Source: Rhizobium terricola (GTDB lineage Bacteria; Pseudomonadota; Alphaproteobacteria; Rhizobiales; Rhizobiaceae). From it: a DNA stretch of 64,000 nucleotides. The stretch covers positions 826,758-890,757 of the forward strand of contig NZ_JABBGK010000002.1 of the NCBI RefSeq assembly GCF_012927355.1, in the 5' to 3' direction. Every line of letters starts with the position of its first letter. Position 1 is the first letter of the stretch. The notes under the pieces are model-generated. The model was not told the origin of the DNA. It ran no database searches and was given only the letters and a program-made list of their open reading frames with translations. Positions 7,824-17,052 of the stretch are shown here, piece by piece. A program made the translations under genes and the position numbers.

Positions 7824-8708
7824 GTGCGTCCCTGCGTCTTTCTCGTCTCGATCGTGCTGTTCATCCTCAACCCCGGGCTGGCCTCAGCCGCGGATTGGAT
7901 CGCCTCCAAGGTCAAGCAGCCCGTCAACTTCACCGTCGACAAGGTCAACTGGACGCGTCTTGAAGCCGGCATGCCGGTGCCTGGTGGCGCCTGGATCAGC
8001 AGCGGTCCGCGCGGGCGCGCCGTCCTGACCCACGAGGAAGACATGGTCGCTATCCAGCCCGGCTCGATGGTTTCGGTGGTCGCCAAGGATCATGCCGGCG
8101 ACAAGTTCGAGATCGTTCAGCAGATCGGCGAGATCGTCGTCGACTTCGAGAAGCGTCCCGGCCGCAATCTTTCCGTCCAGACCCCATTTCTTGCCGCCGT
8201 GGTCAAGGGCACGCGCTTCACCGTCAGCGTCGACGGCAAGGCGGCCCAGCTCGGCGTTCAGCGAGGGCTGGTCGGGGTCACCGATCCCCGGCGCGGTGAA
8301 CGCGTCGATGTGAGGCCTGGCCAGTCGGTCGCCGTGTCGCCTGCCAGCGCCGGTTCCCTCAAGGTTGTCGGTCCCGGCCCGAAGTCGCCGGTCGTCAGCG
8401 TGTCGGCGAGCGCACCCACCGTTCCGGGCATCGGAGCTACGGCGAACACGGCCGACGACGACACGTCCGCCACCCGCGACGGCACAACCGGCAACGACAA
8501 GTCTGACACTGCTGGAAGCAATGGCAACAGCGCGAACGACAATTCGAACGCCAAGGGCAATGGCAACGCCAATGGAAATTCGAGCTCTGCCACCGACGGC
8601 AACGGCAGTGCCAATGCAAACAGCAATGCCGGAGGCCACGGCAAGGACAAGGATAAGGATAAGGGGAAAGGCAAGAGCAAGGACGACGGCGGCGACGACG
8701 ATGACTGA
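7824..8708 (+). CDS. FecR-domain secreted protein with Asn/Gly/Lys/Asp-rich tail
   Basis: I start the gene at GTG 7824, with CCGGAG seven bases upstream; the next upstream in-frame ATG (7779) has no such site. The product (294 aa) has a signal peptide (about 1-22). A FecR-type beta domain follows (about 45-165: GAWISSGPRGRAVLTHEEDMVAIQPGS, then KGTRFTVSV and GQSVAV). The long tail is rich in N, G and S and ends in KDKDKDKGKGKSKDDGGDDDD. FecR domains are thought to bind or sense in the periplasm. The CHASE2-EAL gene begins 52 bp downstream in the same direction. CHASE2 proteins are often encoded beside FecR-domain proteins, so the two probably form a periplasm-to-c-di-GMP signalling pair (inference). 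Confidence 0.85.
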   Translation: MRPCVFLVSIVLFILNPGLASAADWIASKVKQPVNFTVDKVNWTRLEAGMPVPGGAWISSGPRGRAVLTHEEDMVAIQPGSMVSVVAKDHAGDKFEIVQQIGEIVVDFEKRPGRNLSVQTPFLAAVVKGTRFTVSVDGKAAQLGVQRGLVGVTDPRRGERVDVRPGQSVAVSPASAGSLKVVGPGPKSPVVSVSASAPTVPGIGATANTADDDTSATRDGTTGNDKSDTAGSNGNSANDNSNAKGNGNANGNSSSATDGNGSANANSNAGGHGKDKDKDKGKGKSKDDGGDDDD

Positions 8709-8760
8709 CGCCGTCATCACCTGAACCGTTTCCCAAACGATCCAGACCGAGAGAACAGGA

Positions 8761-11553
8761 ATGCCGAAGGCTCACCTTCCCCGTCGCAGGCTTTTCGCGC
8801 TGGGTCTGCTGCTTGTTGTGGTTGGCGGTCTTTCCGCGATCGGCGCGTTTACCCGCCTCGATGCCGCACTTGTCGCCAAGCGCATGGGCATCGTCAGCCG
8901 GGTGCCAACCGGCCAGGTGGTGTTTGTCGCCATCGACAAGCAGAGCCTCGACAAGGTCGGGACCTGGCCATGGGACAGAACCATCTATGCCCGCCTCATC
9001 GACATCTATGCGGCTGGCGGGGCACGCGATATCTTCTTCGATATCGACTTCAGCGCCCGATCGAACCCGGCCAGTGATGCCGCATTCGCGGCCGCGCTCG
9101 AGGCCGCGGGCGGCGGCGTGATACTGCCGTCCTTCACCCAGCAGCTGTCGTCCGACGCGAGGTCCGACGCGACCGGGGTTAATCGACCGGACCCGATGTT
9201 CGCCGAGCATTCCTGGTCCGCAAGCGTCAGCCTGAGCGCCGACGCGGACGGTCAGGTACGCCGTTTCCCGTACGGCGAAATGCAGGACAGTGAGTTCGTC
9301 ATGTCGGTGCCGGCAACACTTGCCGGTATCGCCGACAAAACCGCCGCCCCCCTTATCATCGACTTCTCCATCGATCCCGGCGGCGTATCCCGGTACTCGG
9401 TGATCGACGTGCTGGAGGGCCGGATCGATCCCTCGGTCTTTGAAGACAAGATTGTCGTTACCGGCGCCAGCGCCATCGAACTCAAGGACAATTTCCTTGT
9501 TCCCGTGCACGGGCTCCTGTCCGGTCCGATGGTGCAGATCCTTGCCACCGAGACCCTCCTCCAGGATCGCGCGCTGAAGCCCCTTTTTCCCTGGCCGTCG
9601 CTCGCGTTCGGGGCGATCATCTCGTTTTTCGCGCTCTCGCCCTACCGGGCGCTACGCCGTCAGCTGGGCATAGTGGGCGCGGGCATGCTCGTGACCGAAG
9701 GGATGGCTCTCTTCCTGCAGACGAGCCAGGGCGTGCTTCTGCCCACGGCGGCGACGCAGGTCCTGCTGCTGCTGACGATCGCCACCCGCTTCGTCGAGGA
9801 ACTCGACCTGCGCAGCTGGCTGCTGCGTCTTGCCTCGGCCGATGCCGACAACACCCGCAACCTCCTCGGCAGGGTTATCAACGACAGTGCCGACGCCATT
9901 CTCGTCGTCGACGAGAATGGTCTGCTGCTCGAGCAAAGCGCGCGGCTGGCAGAAATCCTGCCCGGCCTTCAGGCGTCACGGAAAGGCGATCTCGTCGCCG
10001 ACAGGCTTCCCCCGGAATGGGTGACCGGCATCCGGCAGGCGATCTCGGCCCTGCGTGACGGCCACGCGCCCCAGTCGGCGTTGAACGTGCTGGTGCTCGG
10101 ACCTGAAGACGGCGACCGTGTCATCGAATACACGATCACTCCGTCAAAGCTGACGCGCGCCTCCGGCCGCAGCAGGCGCCTCGTCGCGCACGACTTCGTC
10201 GCCTGCATCACGGCCCGCGATGTCACGGCCCGCAGACGCCAGGAAGATCGCATCACCTTCCTGTCCGAGCATGACGTGTTGACCGATGCACTCCGCTCGT
10301 CCCCCTTCATCGCCATGATCGATGAGGCTCTTGAAGCCCCGCCCCCGGCGGACAAGGGGCACGCAGTGTTCGCCATCAACCTGCATCGCTTCAAGACCAT
10401 CAACGCGACGCTCGGCCGATCCAAGGGAGACGCCTTGCTCAAGGCCGTGGTCGCTCGCCTCGAGGGTGTCGAGCCGCGCCTGTCCGAGATCGCCCGGCTC
10501 GGCGGCGACACGTTCGCCGCCTTCACAACCTCGCCCGTGAGCGAGACGGAGGCGAACGCGATCGCCGAAGAAATCGTCCGGTCGATCGGTATCCCCTTCG
10601 ACGTGCTGGGCTCGAAAGCCCGGCTCGGGGCACGCATCGGCATGACCTTCCAGAGCGGTCCGCCGCTCAGAGGCGGCGCCGTGCTGGTCGCGGAGGCTGA
10701 ACTTTCCCTCGACCTCGCACGCCAGACCAGCGGCAACGGCGTCACGCGGTTCGATCCGGAGACCGGACTGCGGCATGCGGACGCGCGCCGCATCGAGGCG
10801 GAGCTCTGGCATGCGCTGGACAAGGGTGAAATCCATGTTCTCTACCAGCCTCAGGTCCGCCTTTCGGATCGCAAACTGATCGGCGCCGAGGCGCTGATCC
10901 GCTGGATCCATCCAAAGCTCGGCTTCGTCTCCCCGCAAGACTTCGTGACGATCGCGGAAGCCAACGGCTTCATCGAGCAGCTTGGTTGCTGGGTGCTGAC
11001 GCGCGCCTGCAGGGATGCGCTTTCCTGGCCCGGCGAACTGACGGTCGCGGTCAACGTGGCCCCGCTGCAGTTCCAGCGCGGCGACATCGTCGGTGCGGTG
11101 CGTGACGCGCTTTCACAGAGTGGCCTCTCCCCGAAGCGCCTTCACCTCGAGATCACCGAATCCGCGTTCCTCAATCCGTCGCCGGATGTGTTCGCCAAGA
11201 TGGCCGACCTCAAGGCGCTCGGCATTTCGCTTGCGCTCGACGATTTCGGGACGGGCTATTCCTCCTTCGGCTATCTCGCCCGGTTCCCGCTCGACAAGAT
11301 CAAGGTCGACCAGATGTTCGTCCGCAGCCTGATGGAAAACCCGGCGAGCCGGGCGATCGTCCACTCGGTCAAGGCGCTGTGCAAGGGTCTCGGAATCGCG
11401 ATGATCTGCGAAGGGGTCGAAACCGAGGAGCAGGTCGTATTCCTCAAGGACATTGGCTGCGAACAGGGACAAGGCTACCTGTTCGGAAAGCCGCAGACAT
11501 CGTCCGACCTCATCGACATGGCCGAGGGAGCAAGGGAACCGCTTCCCGCCTGA
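8761..11553 (+). CDS. CHASE2-GGDEF(degenerate)-EAL cyclic-di-GMP signalling protein
   Basis: The 930-aa inner-membrane protein has one N-terminal helix (about 7-27), a periplasmic CHASE2 domain (about 30-265), three membrane helices (about 275-345), a PAS-like region (about 365-480), a GGDEF-type domain (about 495-650) and an EAL domain (about 670-920). The cyclase signature is GGDTF (581-585) instead of GGDEF, and the Rxx[DE] inhibition site is not obvious, so synthesis is unlikely. The EAL domain keeps EALIRW (from 710), DDFGTGYSS (from 827) and CEGVET, so it should hydrolyse c-di-GMP. Likely role: phosphodiesterase answering a periplasmic signal, probably with the FecR protein encoded just upstream. 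Confidence 0.92.
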   Translation: MPKAHLPRRRLFALGLLLVVVGGLSAIGAFTRLDAALVAKRMGIVSRVPTGQVVFVAIDKQSLDKVGTWPWDRTIYARLIDIYAAGGARDIFFDIDFSARSNPASDAAFAAALEAAGGGVILPSFTQQLSSDARSDATGVNRPDPMFAEHSWSASVSLSADADGQVRRFPYGEMQDSEFVMSVPATLAGIADKTAAPLIIDFSIDPGGVSRYSVIDVLEGRIDPSVFEDKIVVTGASAIELKDNFLVPVHGLLSGPMVQILATETLLQDRALKPLFPWPSLAFGAIISFFALSPYRALRRQLGIVGAGMLVTEGMALFLQTSQGVLLPTAATQVLLLLTIATRFVEELDLRSWLLRLASADADNTRNLLGRVINDSADAILVVDENGLLLEQSARLAEILPGLQASRKGDLVADRLPPEWVTGIRQAISALRDGHAPQSALNVLVLGPEDGDRVIEYTITPSKLTRASGRSRRLVAHDFVACITARDVTARRRQEDRITFLSEHDVLTDALRSSPFIAMIDEALEAPPPADKGHAVFAINLHRFKTINATLGRSKGDALLKAVVARLEGVEPRLSEIARLGGDTFAAFTTSPVSETEANAIAEEIVRSIGIPFDVLGSKARLGARIGMTFQSGPPLRGGAVLVAEAELSLDLARQTSGNGVTRFDPETGLRHADARRIEAELWHALDKGEIHVLYQPQVRLSDRKLIGAEALIRWIHPKLGFVSPQDFVTIAEANGFIEQLGCWVLTRACRDALSWPGELTVAVNVAPLQFQRGDIVGAVRDALSQSGLSPKRLHLEITESAFLNPSPDVFAKMADLKALGISLALDDFGTGYSSFGYLARFPLDKIKVDQMFVRSLMENPASRAIVHSVKALCKGLGIAMICEGVETEEQVVFLKDIGCEQGQGYLFGKPQTSSDLIDMAEGAREPLPA

Positions 11554-11615
11554 CGATCACGCCTGCGACAGTTCAACTCCTCGTCACCGGGTAAAGCGCG
11601 GCCACGCCCTGCGCC

Positions 11616-13175
11616 CTATTTGGTCACCTGCCAGCTGCCACTGCCGCCGCCCCACTTGTTCCTGCCCGACCACTGGCCTGCACCCGAACGCCCGTCGACC
11701 CTGCCGCTCACCGTGCCGTTGAAAGGATAAGGTTTGACCTCTTTGTACAGCTTGCCTTGCAAGACCCCCGTGGTCGGTGCAGTGAACGAACCGTCACCGT
11801 TGAGAGAACCGGAAAACCGCGCGGTAAAGGCGTCGCCTTCAAAGGCACCGGAAATGGAGCCGGAAACCGATGCGCCGGATACGACGAGGCTCATCGATCC
11901 GGATGCCTGACCTGAAATGCGGCCGCTATACTGGCCGGCAAGATCCGCGGTGGCCGCCTGCGGCTCAACGGTCAGGCCACTATGGCCCGCAACGTTGGTG
12001 CGGTACTCCTCGAACTTGGCCAGCTGGTCCTGGTACTCCTTCGAGTTCGTGCCATGAACCAGCCCGGTCGACAGCAGATTCGCCATGGCTTTGATGTGAA
12101 CTGCATTGTGCGGATCGAGCACACCGTCCTTCTTCAGCTTGTCGCGGATCAGCTGGGTGAAGCGTTCGAGATTGTAGGGGTGCTTGGTCCACCAATCCCG
12201 CCCGTATTTGCCATAGGCCGCGGAATCCAGCGCCTCCATCATCAGGCCGGCTTCGGCCTGTGCATCGGCGCGAGCCTTTTCCGCGACGGCGGCAGACTGC
12301 TCCTTCTTGGTGCGCGCGGCGAAGGTCTGGAAGATGTCGTCGATGACTTCACCGTCGCTGGTCTCCGTCAACCGCTCGCGAACCGCGTCGCTGGGCTCGG
12401 CCGTCGCCTGGGCGATATCGTCCGCCCGCTGGTCGGCGAGTTCGATCTTACGGTCGCGAATGACCGAGGCGTAGATCGGCAGGGTTTCCAACCGTTCGCG
12501 GATCACCTCGCGGGTATGTTCGTCGCCCTTGGCGTATTCCTGGTAAAGTTCTTCGATGGTGCTGTCGACAAACTTGCCCTTGGCATAGGAGACCACGCCA
12601 GCCGCCGTCTCGACTGCAGTGAAGGCGGCGGCGGCGGGTGTCGCGGCGATGAAGGCACGGCCGAGATACTCATAGGCCGCCTGCGGGTCGCCGCCGGCTG
12701 CCTTGCCGAGCACGTCAGCCGCTTCGTTGACCTTGTCGATATTGCCGAGCGCTCCGGCCATCTGCTGGCGCAGTGCCGGATCCTTGATCCCGTTGGCCAG
12801 CGTCTTGCCGAGCGCGACCGCGACCTCGTTGGAGGCGGCCTTGGCCTTTTCCGGGTCGCCGCTGGTCAGGGCGTCTGCAGCGTTCTCGGCGAATTTGTTG
12901 ATTTCGTTGGCCGAAAGCGCCACCGTGCCGAGCTGTCGCACGAGGGTCTTGTTTGCACCCGACTTGTAGAGCTTCTTATAGAGCGCAACAATCGCCGCCT
13001 GCGACTGCGATTTCACCACGTCCTTGGCTTGCTGGTCGGCATAGTCGAGTGCGGCCTTCTTGGCATCCTCCTGCCATGTAGTCGGCGCCTGAGCAATGGC
13101 AGCCGCCACAGATGAGAGCGCGAAGGTACCGGCGAGGATCATGGCCCGAAAATCGAAGGGTCGCAGCGGTCTCAT
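11616..13175 (-). CDS. Secreted protein of unknown function, helical body and beta-rich C-terminus
   Basis: The 519-aa protein has a signal peptide (about 1-29, ending AIAQA). A long Ala/Lys/Glu-rich, mostly helical region follows (about 30-390). The last 120 residues are rich in Gly, Ser and Thr (LAGQYSGRISGQASGSMSL... to SGSWQVTK) and look like a small beta-barrel or lipocalin-like domain with repeated 'G-x-[FY/W]-x-G' turns. I recognise no family. Its ATG overlaps the stop of the upstream SH3 gene (ATGA, 13172-13175), so the two are translationally coupled and probably work together at the cell surface. Confidence 0.85.
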   Translation of the reverse strand: MRPLRPFDFRAMILAGTFALSSVAAAIAQAPTTWQEDAKKAALDYADQQAKDVVKSQSQAAIVALYKKLYKSGANKTLVRQLGTVALSANEINKFAENAADALTSGDPEKAKAASNEVAVALGKTLANGIKDPALRQQMAGALGNIDKVNEAADVLGKAAGGDPQAAYEYLGRAFIAATPAAAAFTAVETAAGVVSYAKGKFVDSTIEELYQEYAKGDEHTREVIRERLETLPIYASVIRDRKIELADQRADDIAQATAEPSDAVRERLTETSDGEVIDDIFQTFAARTKKEQSAAVAEKARADAQAEAGLMMEALDSAAYGKYGRDWWTKHPYNLERFTQLIRDKLKKDGVLDPHNAVHIKAMANLLSTGLVHGTNSKEYQDQLAKFEEYRTNVAGHSGLTVEPQAATADLAGQYSGRISGQASGSMSLVVSGASVSGSISGAFEGDAFTARFSGSLNGDGSFTAPTTGVLQGKLYKEVKPYPFNGTVSGRVDGRSGAGQWSGRNKWGGGSGSWQVTK

Positions 13176-15178
13176 CTCGGGTTCACCTCCAGGTCGCTCA
13201 GATCGATATCGGCGAAAGGATCGCTGCCAGCTGCCGGTGCGACAACGGGAGACTCGACGTCCTCGGGCGGAGCGAAAGTCTCGTCCAGGCTCGCCAGCAC
13301 CATTTCGAACAAAGGAAGGCCGTCGCCCAGTTCTTCACCGAAGGCCCGGTAGGCGAGCGCCAAGCGTGCACCGCCACCGCGCGGTTCATCGAAGAAGATC
13401 TGCCGGGCGCGCATGCGCCCCTCGCTCAGTTCCAGAACGGTCGCCGGCCGCCCCAGCATGACGGTATAGTCGAGCGACGTCACCTCAGCGCTCGGCATCG
13501 GCCTGTCTTCCGGCCAGAGGGACAAGGCGATCTGTGCGCCTTCGTCCGGCCGGGTCATGACGATGCCGCCGGCGATGTTCTCGTCCGGTGTAACCTTCCA
13601 GCCGCTCGGCACCGTAACCGAGATACGACCAACCCAAGCCCGACGCTCCTCGTCCTCAATGCCCCCCTCGTCGGCCGCGTCTTCATCGACCGTCGAGACA
13701 TCCTCGGTCGTGGCATTCGGGGTTACGGGCTCCTCGCCGTCCGATCGAGGGACGATCAGCGGCTCTCCGCTGTCTTCCGCTCCGGCCTTACCTTCCTGCC
13801 CATCGATCGTCACGCTCTGGAGGATGCGGTCGAAGTCGGGTTCTCCGCCGCCGAGGCGGAGACCGCCGGTCGCCTCGAAAAGAAAATGCAGCCGCTTCTT
13901 GTCGGCTCGCCCCTCGTCGAGGGTCACACTCAGCGTTTCGACGCCCTCGAATTTTGAATGTATCCACAAGGCCGGCTCACCGGCCACCTTGATCTTGTGG
14001 TTGGAGACGATGTCGGAATAGCCGAGCAGCGGTTCGTCGGGGAACCACCACCAGACCATCAGGCTTCGCTTGCCGTCGGGAGCCTTGAGCACGAGCGTGT
14101 CGCCGTCGACCGACGCCTTCCAGTCTCCTGGAGCCTTCAGGGCGAACCCGTCGAAATCATGCGATTTCCAACCCTGGCCCACCGTCACCGAAGGCGCCTT
14201 GCCATCGTCGTCCGTCGCCCCGGGGGAAGGGGCACCCTGCAACCCGGAGGCATTCGTCGTCGGTTTCTCGCTTTTGCTTTCCACAGGCTCGTCCCCGGCC
14301 CGCAGCGACTGCGCCATGCGGGCGGCCACCGGGTCGAGCTTCGCCTTCAGGCTTTTGGCATAGCTGATCTCGAACGTGTGGATCACCGCCCCGGCATCGC
14401 TCAGCAAGACCTTGCGGAGGAAGAAATCATCGCCGCGGAAGCCGGAATGCAGATACCAGTCCTCGCCCCGACGCTTCTGCGTGACCTTCTCCCCCTCGCC
14501 GAGGCCTGCGAGATTTTCCTCAATCAGTTCGTCGAGCGAGCTGTCGAACACGTTGTGAGAGGCGAAAACCATGAAGCGGGCCGAGCCGTCACGCGCCTCG
14601 AAGCTCCGCCCGTCGTCGTTCTCCGGCGGCGGCAGCATCTCGAAAAAGGGGGCGGAATAGTCGATGCGGGTTCCGAAGCGGTCGTTGCGGTAAGTGATCC
14701 AGTTGCTCGCTGCGGGGGCTGCCGTCGTTCCGGCGGACACGGTGGCGGACGTCTTCGTATACCCTGGCCTCGCATCAGCAGACGAGGACGGCGCCTCCCC
14801 ACCGATGTCAGCCGCCGGCTCATCCGGCAACACCCTGGCAGGTGGCGGCGGCTCGGCGGCTACCCTGTCCAACGGTTCGTCTGCAGAGCCGTCGTCGGGT
14901 GCGGCGCCGCCGACGACATAAGCGTCATAGGCCCAGCCGCGGGTGCCATCCTCCAGCTCGACATTCAGCCAGCGGCCATCGCGGCCGACCACGGTCAGGA
15001 AAGTCCCCGGCCCCATCGGCAGGATCATCGGAAAGCGCGAACCGGGGCCGGTACGCAAGGCCAGGAAATTATCGCCGGCCGGATTGAGCCCGCCGACATA
15101 ATCGGCATTCACCGGCGCCGCCGTAAGCGACGCTCCCAGAAAGGCCGCGAGCCAGAAGATACGTTGCCAATCCATCAT
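13172..15178 (-). CDS. Secreted SH3-domain protein with three PsbP/Mog1-like modules
   Basis: Starting at ATG 15178 (AAGGGG just upstream), the product is 668 aa. It has a signal peptide (about 1-25) and a bacterial SH3 domain (about 30-90: NFLALRTGPGSRFPMI, ending DGTRGWAYDAYVVGG). Pro/Ala-rich linkers then separate three modules of about 130 residues each, starting near residues 158, 330 and 525. Each module opens with an aromatic, Pro-Gly-Trp-like strand (for example FALKAPGDWKA and ISVTVPSGWKV) and ends in 'ILQSVTIDG / MAQSLRAG / MVLASLDETF'. The modules look like repeats of one fold of the PsbP/Mog1 kind, but this is an inference. The function is unknown, and the gene is coupled to the 519-aa gene downstream. 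Confidence 0.82.
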   Translation of the reverse strand: MMDWQRIFWLAAFLGASLTAAPVNADYVGGLNPAGDNFLALRTGPGSRFPMILPMGPGTFLTVVGRDGRWLNVELEDGTRGWAYDAYVVGGAAPDDGSADEPLDRVAAEPPPPARVLPDEPAADIGGEAPSSSADARPGYTKTSATVSAGTTAAPAASNWITYRNDRFGTRIDYSAPFFEMLPPPENDDGRSFEARDGSARFMVFASHNVFDSSLDELIEENLAGLGEGEKVTQKRRGEDWYLHSGFRGDDFFLRKVLLSDAGAVIHTFEISYAKSLKAKLDPVAARMAQSLRAGDEPVESKSEKPTTNASGLQGAPSPGATDDDGKAPSVTVGQGWKSHDFDGFALKAPGDWKASVDGDTLVLKAPDGKRSLMVWWWFPDEPLLGYSDIVSNHKIKVAGEPALWIHSKFEGVETLSVTLDEGRADKKRLHFLFEATGGLRLGGGEPDFDRILQSVTIDGQEGKAGAEDSGEPLIVPRSDGEEPVTPNATTEDVSTVDEDAADEGGIEDEERRAWVGRISVTVPSGWKVTPDENIAGGIVMTRPDEGAQIALSLWPEDRPMPSAEVTSLDYTVMLGRPATVLELSEGRMRARQIFFDEPRGGGARLALAYRAFGEELGDGLPLFEMVLASLDETFAPPEDVESPVVAPAAGSDPFADIDLSDLEVNPR

Positions 15179-15371
15179 GTCCCCTTCAGTCCGGAACATG
15201 CGCCGTCCGCGATCAGCGGACAGGGAACGACATTCCGGCAAGTCTCCCCGACAATCCGAAGTCACTATGCGCCTTCTCGGCCGGAGACGATTGATTGAAG
15301 TCAACTGTCGAGGGCGGAAAACCGGCCCGACATCAGGAGCTTGGATCGGACGCGCACGATGTCCCCGAGGC

Positions 15372-16397
15372 TCAGGCCTCGAGGCCCTTCAAGACGTTCG
15401 CGACATTGAGGCCGATTTCGGGGACACCGTAACCACCTTCCATGACGGTCAGGATCGGCAGGCCGCTCGCGGCGATCATCTCGCCCATGCGGATATAGTC
15501 CGGCGACTTGAGCTTGAAGAAGCTGATCGGGTCCTGCTCGAAGGTATCGACTCCGAGCGACAAAACGATCGCCTCGGCGCCGAAGGCCGCGATCCGTTTG
15601 AGCGAGTCTTGCAGTGCGGCGGACCACACCTCCCAGGGCGTGCCGGCCGGCATCGGGTAGTTGGCGTTCAGCCACTCGCCCTCGCCTTCACCCGTCTCGT
15701 CGGCATAACCGAGGAAATAGGGGAAGGCATCGACCGGATCGCCATGCAGCGAGGCGAAGAAGATGTCGCCGCGATTGTAGGTGATGTCCTGCGTCCCGTT
15801 GCCGTGATGGAAGTCGACATCGAGGATCGCGACCTTCTTCGCGCCGTGGTCAAGCAGACGCTGGGCCGCGACCGCCGCGTTGTTGATGAAGCAATAGCCG
15901 CCGAACAGATCGATGCCGGCGTGATGGCCCGGCGGGCGGCAGAGCGAGAAGGCGAAGCGGTTGCCCTCGTGCAGCCAGTCGGCGCCGGAGGTCGCGACAT
16001 TCATCGAGGCGAGCGCCGCCTCGTAGGTGCCCTTGGAAATCGCCGTCTCGACCGAGTTGGCGTAATAGCCCACGGCCCCGTCGATATTGTTCGGGACACG
16101 GTTGCGGCTTCGGCGATAGGCAAAGGCGGTCGGGATGGCCTCGCCCTTGAAGCCCATCGCGGTCCAGCGGTCCCAGCAGGTGCGCAGGAATTCGAGATAG
16201 TCGGCGCCATGCACCTTCAATGCGGTGGCAAGCCCGTGATCGCGGGGCGCCACGACGTCGGAGAAGCCTGCTTCCTTGACGGCCGCCAGGATCCACTCGG
16301 CCCGGAACGGCCCCTCGAAAGGCTTGACCAGCAGGCCGCCATGCAGCTCGGTCTTGGCATCTCTCAGCTTGTGGTCTTCGGAATAGATGACACGCAT
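15372..16397 (-). CDS. aphA: Acetylpolyamine amidohydrolase (histone deacetylase family)
   Basis: The 341-aa product has the zinc deacetylase signatures LCRPPGHHAG, GGYCFINNAAVAAQ, ILDVDFHHGNGTQ and MEGGYGV. Its length and its N-terminus (MRVIYSEDHKLRDAKTEL) match the Mycoplana ramosa enzyme as I remember it. That enzyme removes acetyl groups from acetylputrescine, acetylcadaverine and related polyamines, using one zinc held by the Asp-His-Asp set. I chose ATG 16397 because the family begins there. The gene stands alone between unrelated genes. Its role is probably use of acetylated polyamines as carbon and nitrogen sources. Confidence 0.95.
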   Translation of the reverse strand: MRVIYSEDHKLRDAKTELHGGLLVKPFEGPFRAEWILAAVKEAGFSDVVAPRDHGLATALKVHGADYLEFLRTCWDRWTAMGFKGEAIPTAFAYRRSRNRVPNNIDGAVGYYANSVETAISKGTYEAALASMNVATSGADWLHEGNRFAFSLCRPPGHHAGIDLFGGYCFINNAAVAAQRLLDHGAKKVAILDVDFHHGNGTQDITYNRGDIFFASLHGDPVDAFPYFLGYADETGEGEGEWLNANYPMPAGTPWEVWSAALQDSLKRIAAFGAEAIVLSLGVDTFEQDPISFFKLKSPDYIRMGEMIAASGLPILTVMEGGYGVPEIGLNVANVLKGLEA

Positions 16398-16535
16398 GTC
16401 GGTTACGTCCCCTGTGTTCTTGTCGGGAAAACCTAGCGTCATCGCCGGCCGCTCCGCAAGACGGAGCGGGCCTGTTTTAGGTCAAACGACCAAATATCTT
16501 CGGGCATGAAGTGCCAGTCGCGGCACCGCCTTCCG

Positions 16536-16922
16536 TCATTCGACGAGATTGATTTCCTCGGTCTGGCCGCCCTCGCAGGTGTAGCAGCAGTCCGTGCAGG
16601 TTTCGCCATTGTCCGGGCCGGTGCCCCAGTAGCTGCCCTTGTCGCCAGAAACCCAGGCGCCATAGCAGATCTGCTCGCCCTCGTTGCACGACAGCGGGAT
16701 CTCCTTGGTCTCGCCGTCGTCGAGATAGAAGACCTCGTTGCCGCCCGGCCAGACATGCTCGCGGTCCTGGCTGTAGAGTTCGACCTCGACGGCATTCGGA
16801 TGGCTGTTGCGCATGATGAAGGTCACATCAGCGGCAAGGGCCGGCATTGCGGCACCGGCAACGGTTCCAGCAACAAGAGCAAGGACGGCGGCGCGGCGCG
16901 ACGCAGCAAGGAAAGACGACAT
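16536..16922 (-). CDS. Small exported Cys-rich protein of unknown function
   Basis: The product from ATG 16922 is 128 aa with a clear signal peptide (to about residue 30, ending MPALAAD). The mature part begins with VTFIMRNSHPNAVEVELYSQ, which resembles a beta-sandwich strand pair, and ends with a Cys-rich stretch (CNEGEQICYGAW, then CTDCCYTCEGG). Six or more Cys suggest disulfides or a bound metal. An upstream ATG (16964) would add an Arg/Gly leader before the signal peptide and is less likely. I recognise no family. Confidence 0.75.
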   Translation of the reverse strand: MSSFLAASRRAAVLALVAGTVAGAAMPALAADVTFIMRNSHPNAVEVELYSQDREHVWPGGNEVFYLDDGETKEIPLSCNEGEQICYGAWVSGDKGSYWGTGPDNGETCTDCCYTCEGGQTEEINLVE

Positions 16923-17052
16923 GAATGAACCCCCGGTTGTCAGCGGTCCGCAGGCGCGAACCACCGACAGCCTAGCATGGGGCGACCGGACGACAAGGGG
17001 GGCGGATGCGCACCGGCGTGAACCTTTTCCGGGAGAACTGCGTCGCCCGACC

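Noticed and set aside
9661..10760. Active diguanylate cyclase domain
   Set aside because: The signature is GGDTF, not GGDEF or a known active variant; synthesis is unlikely.
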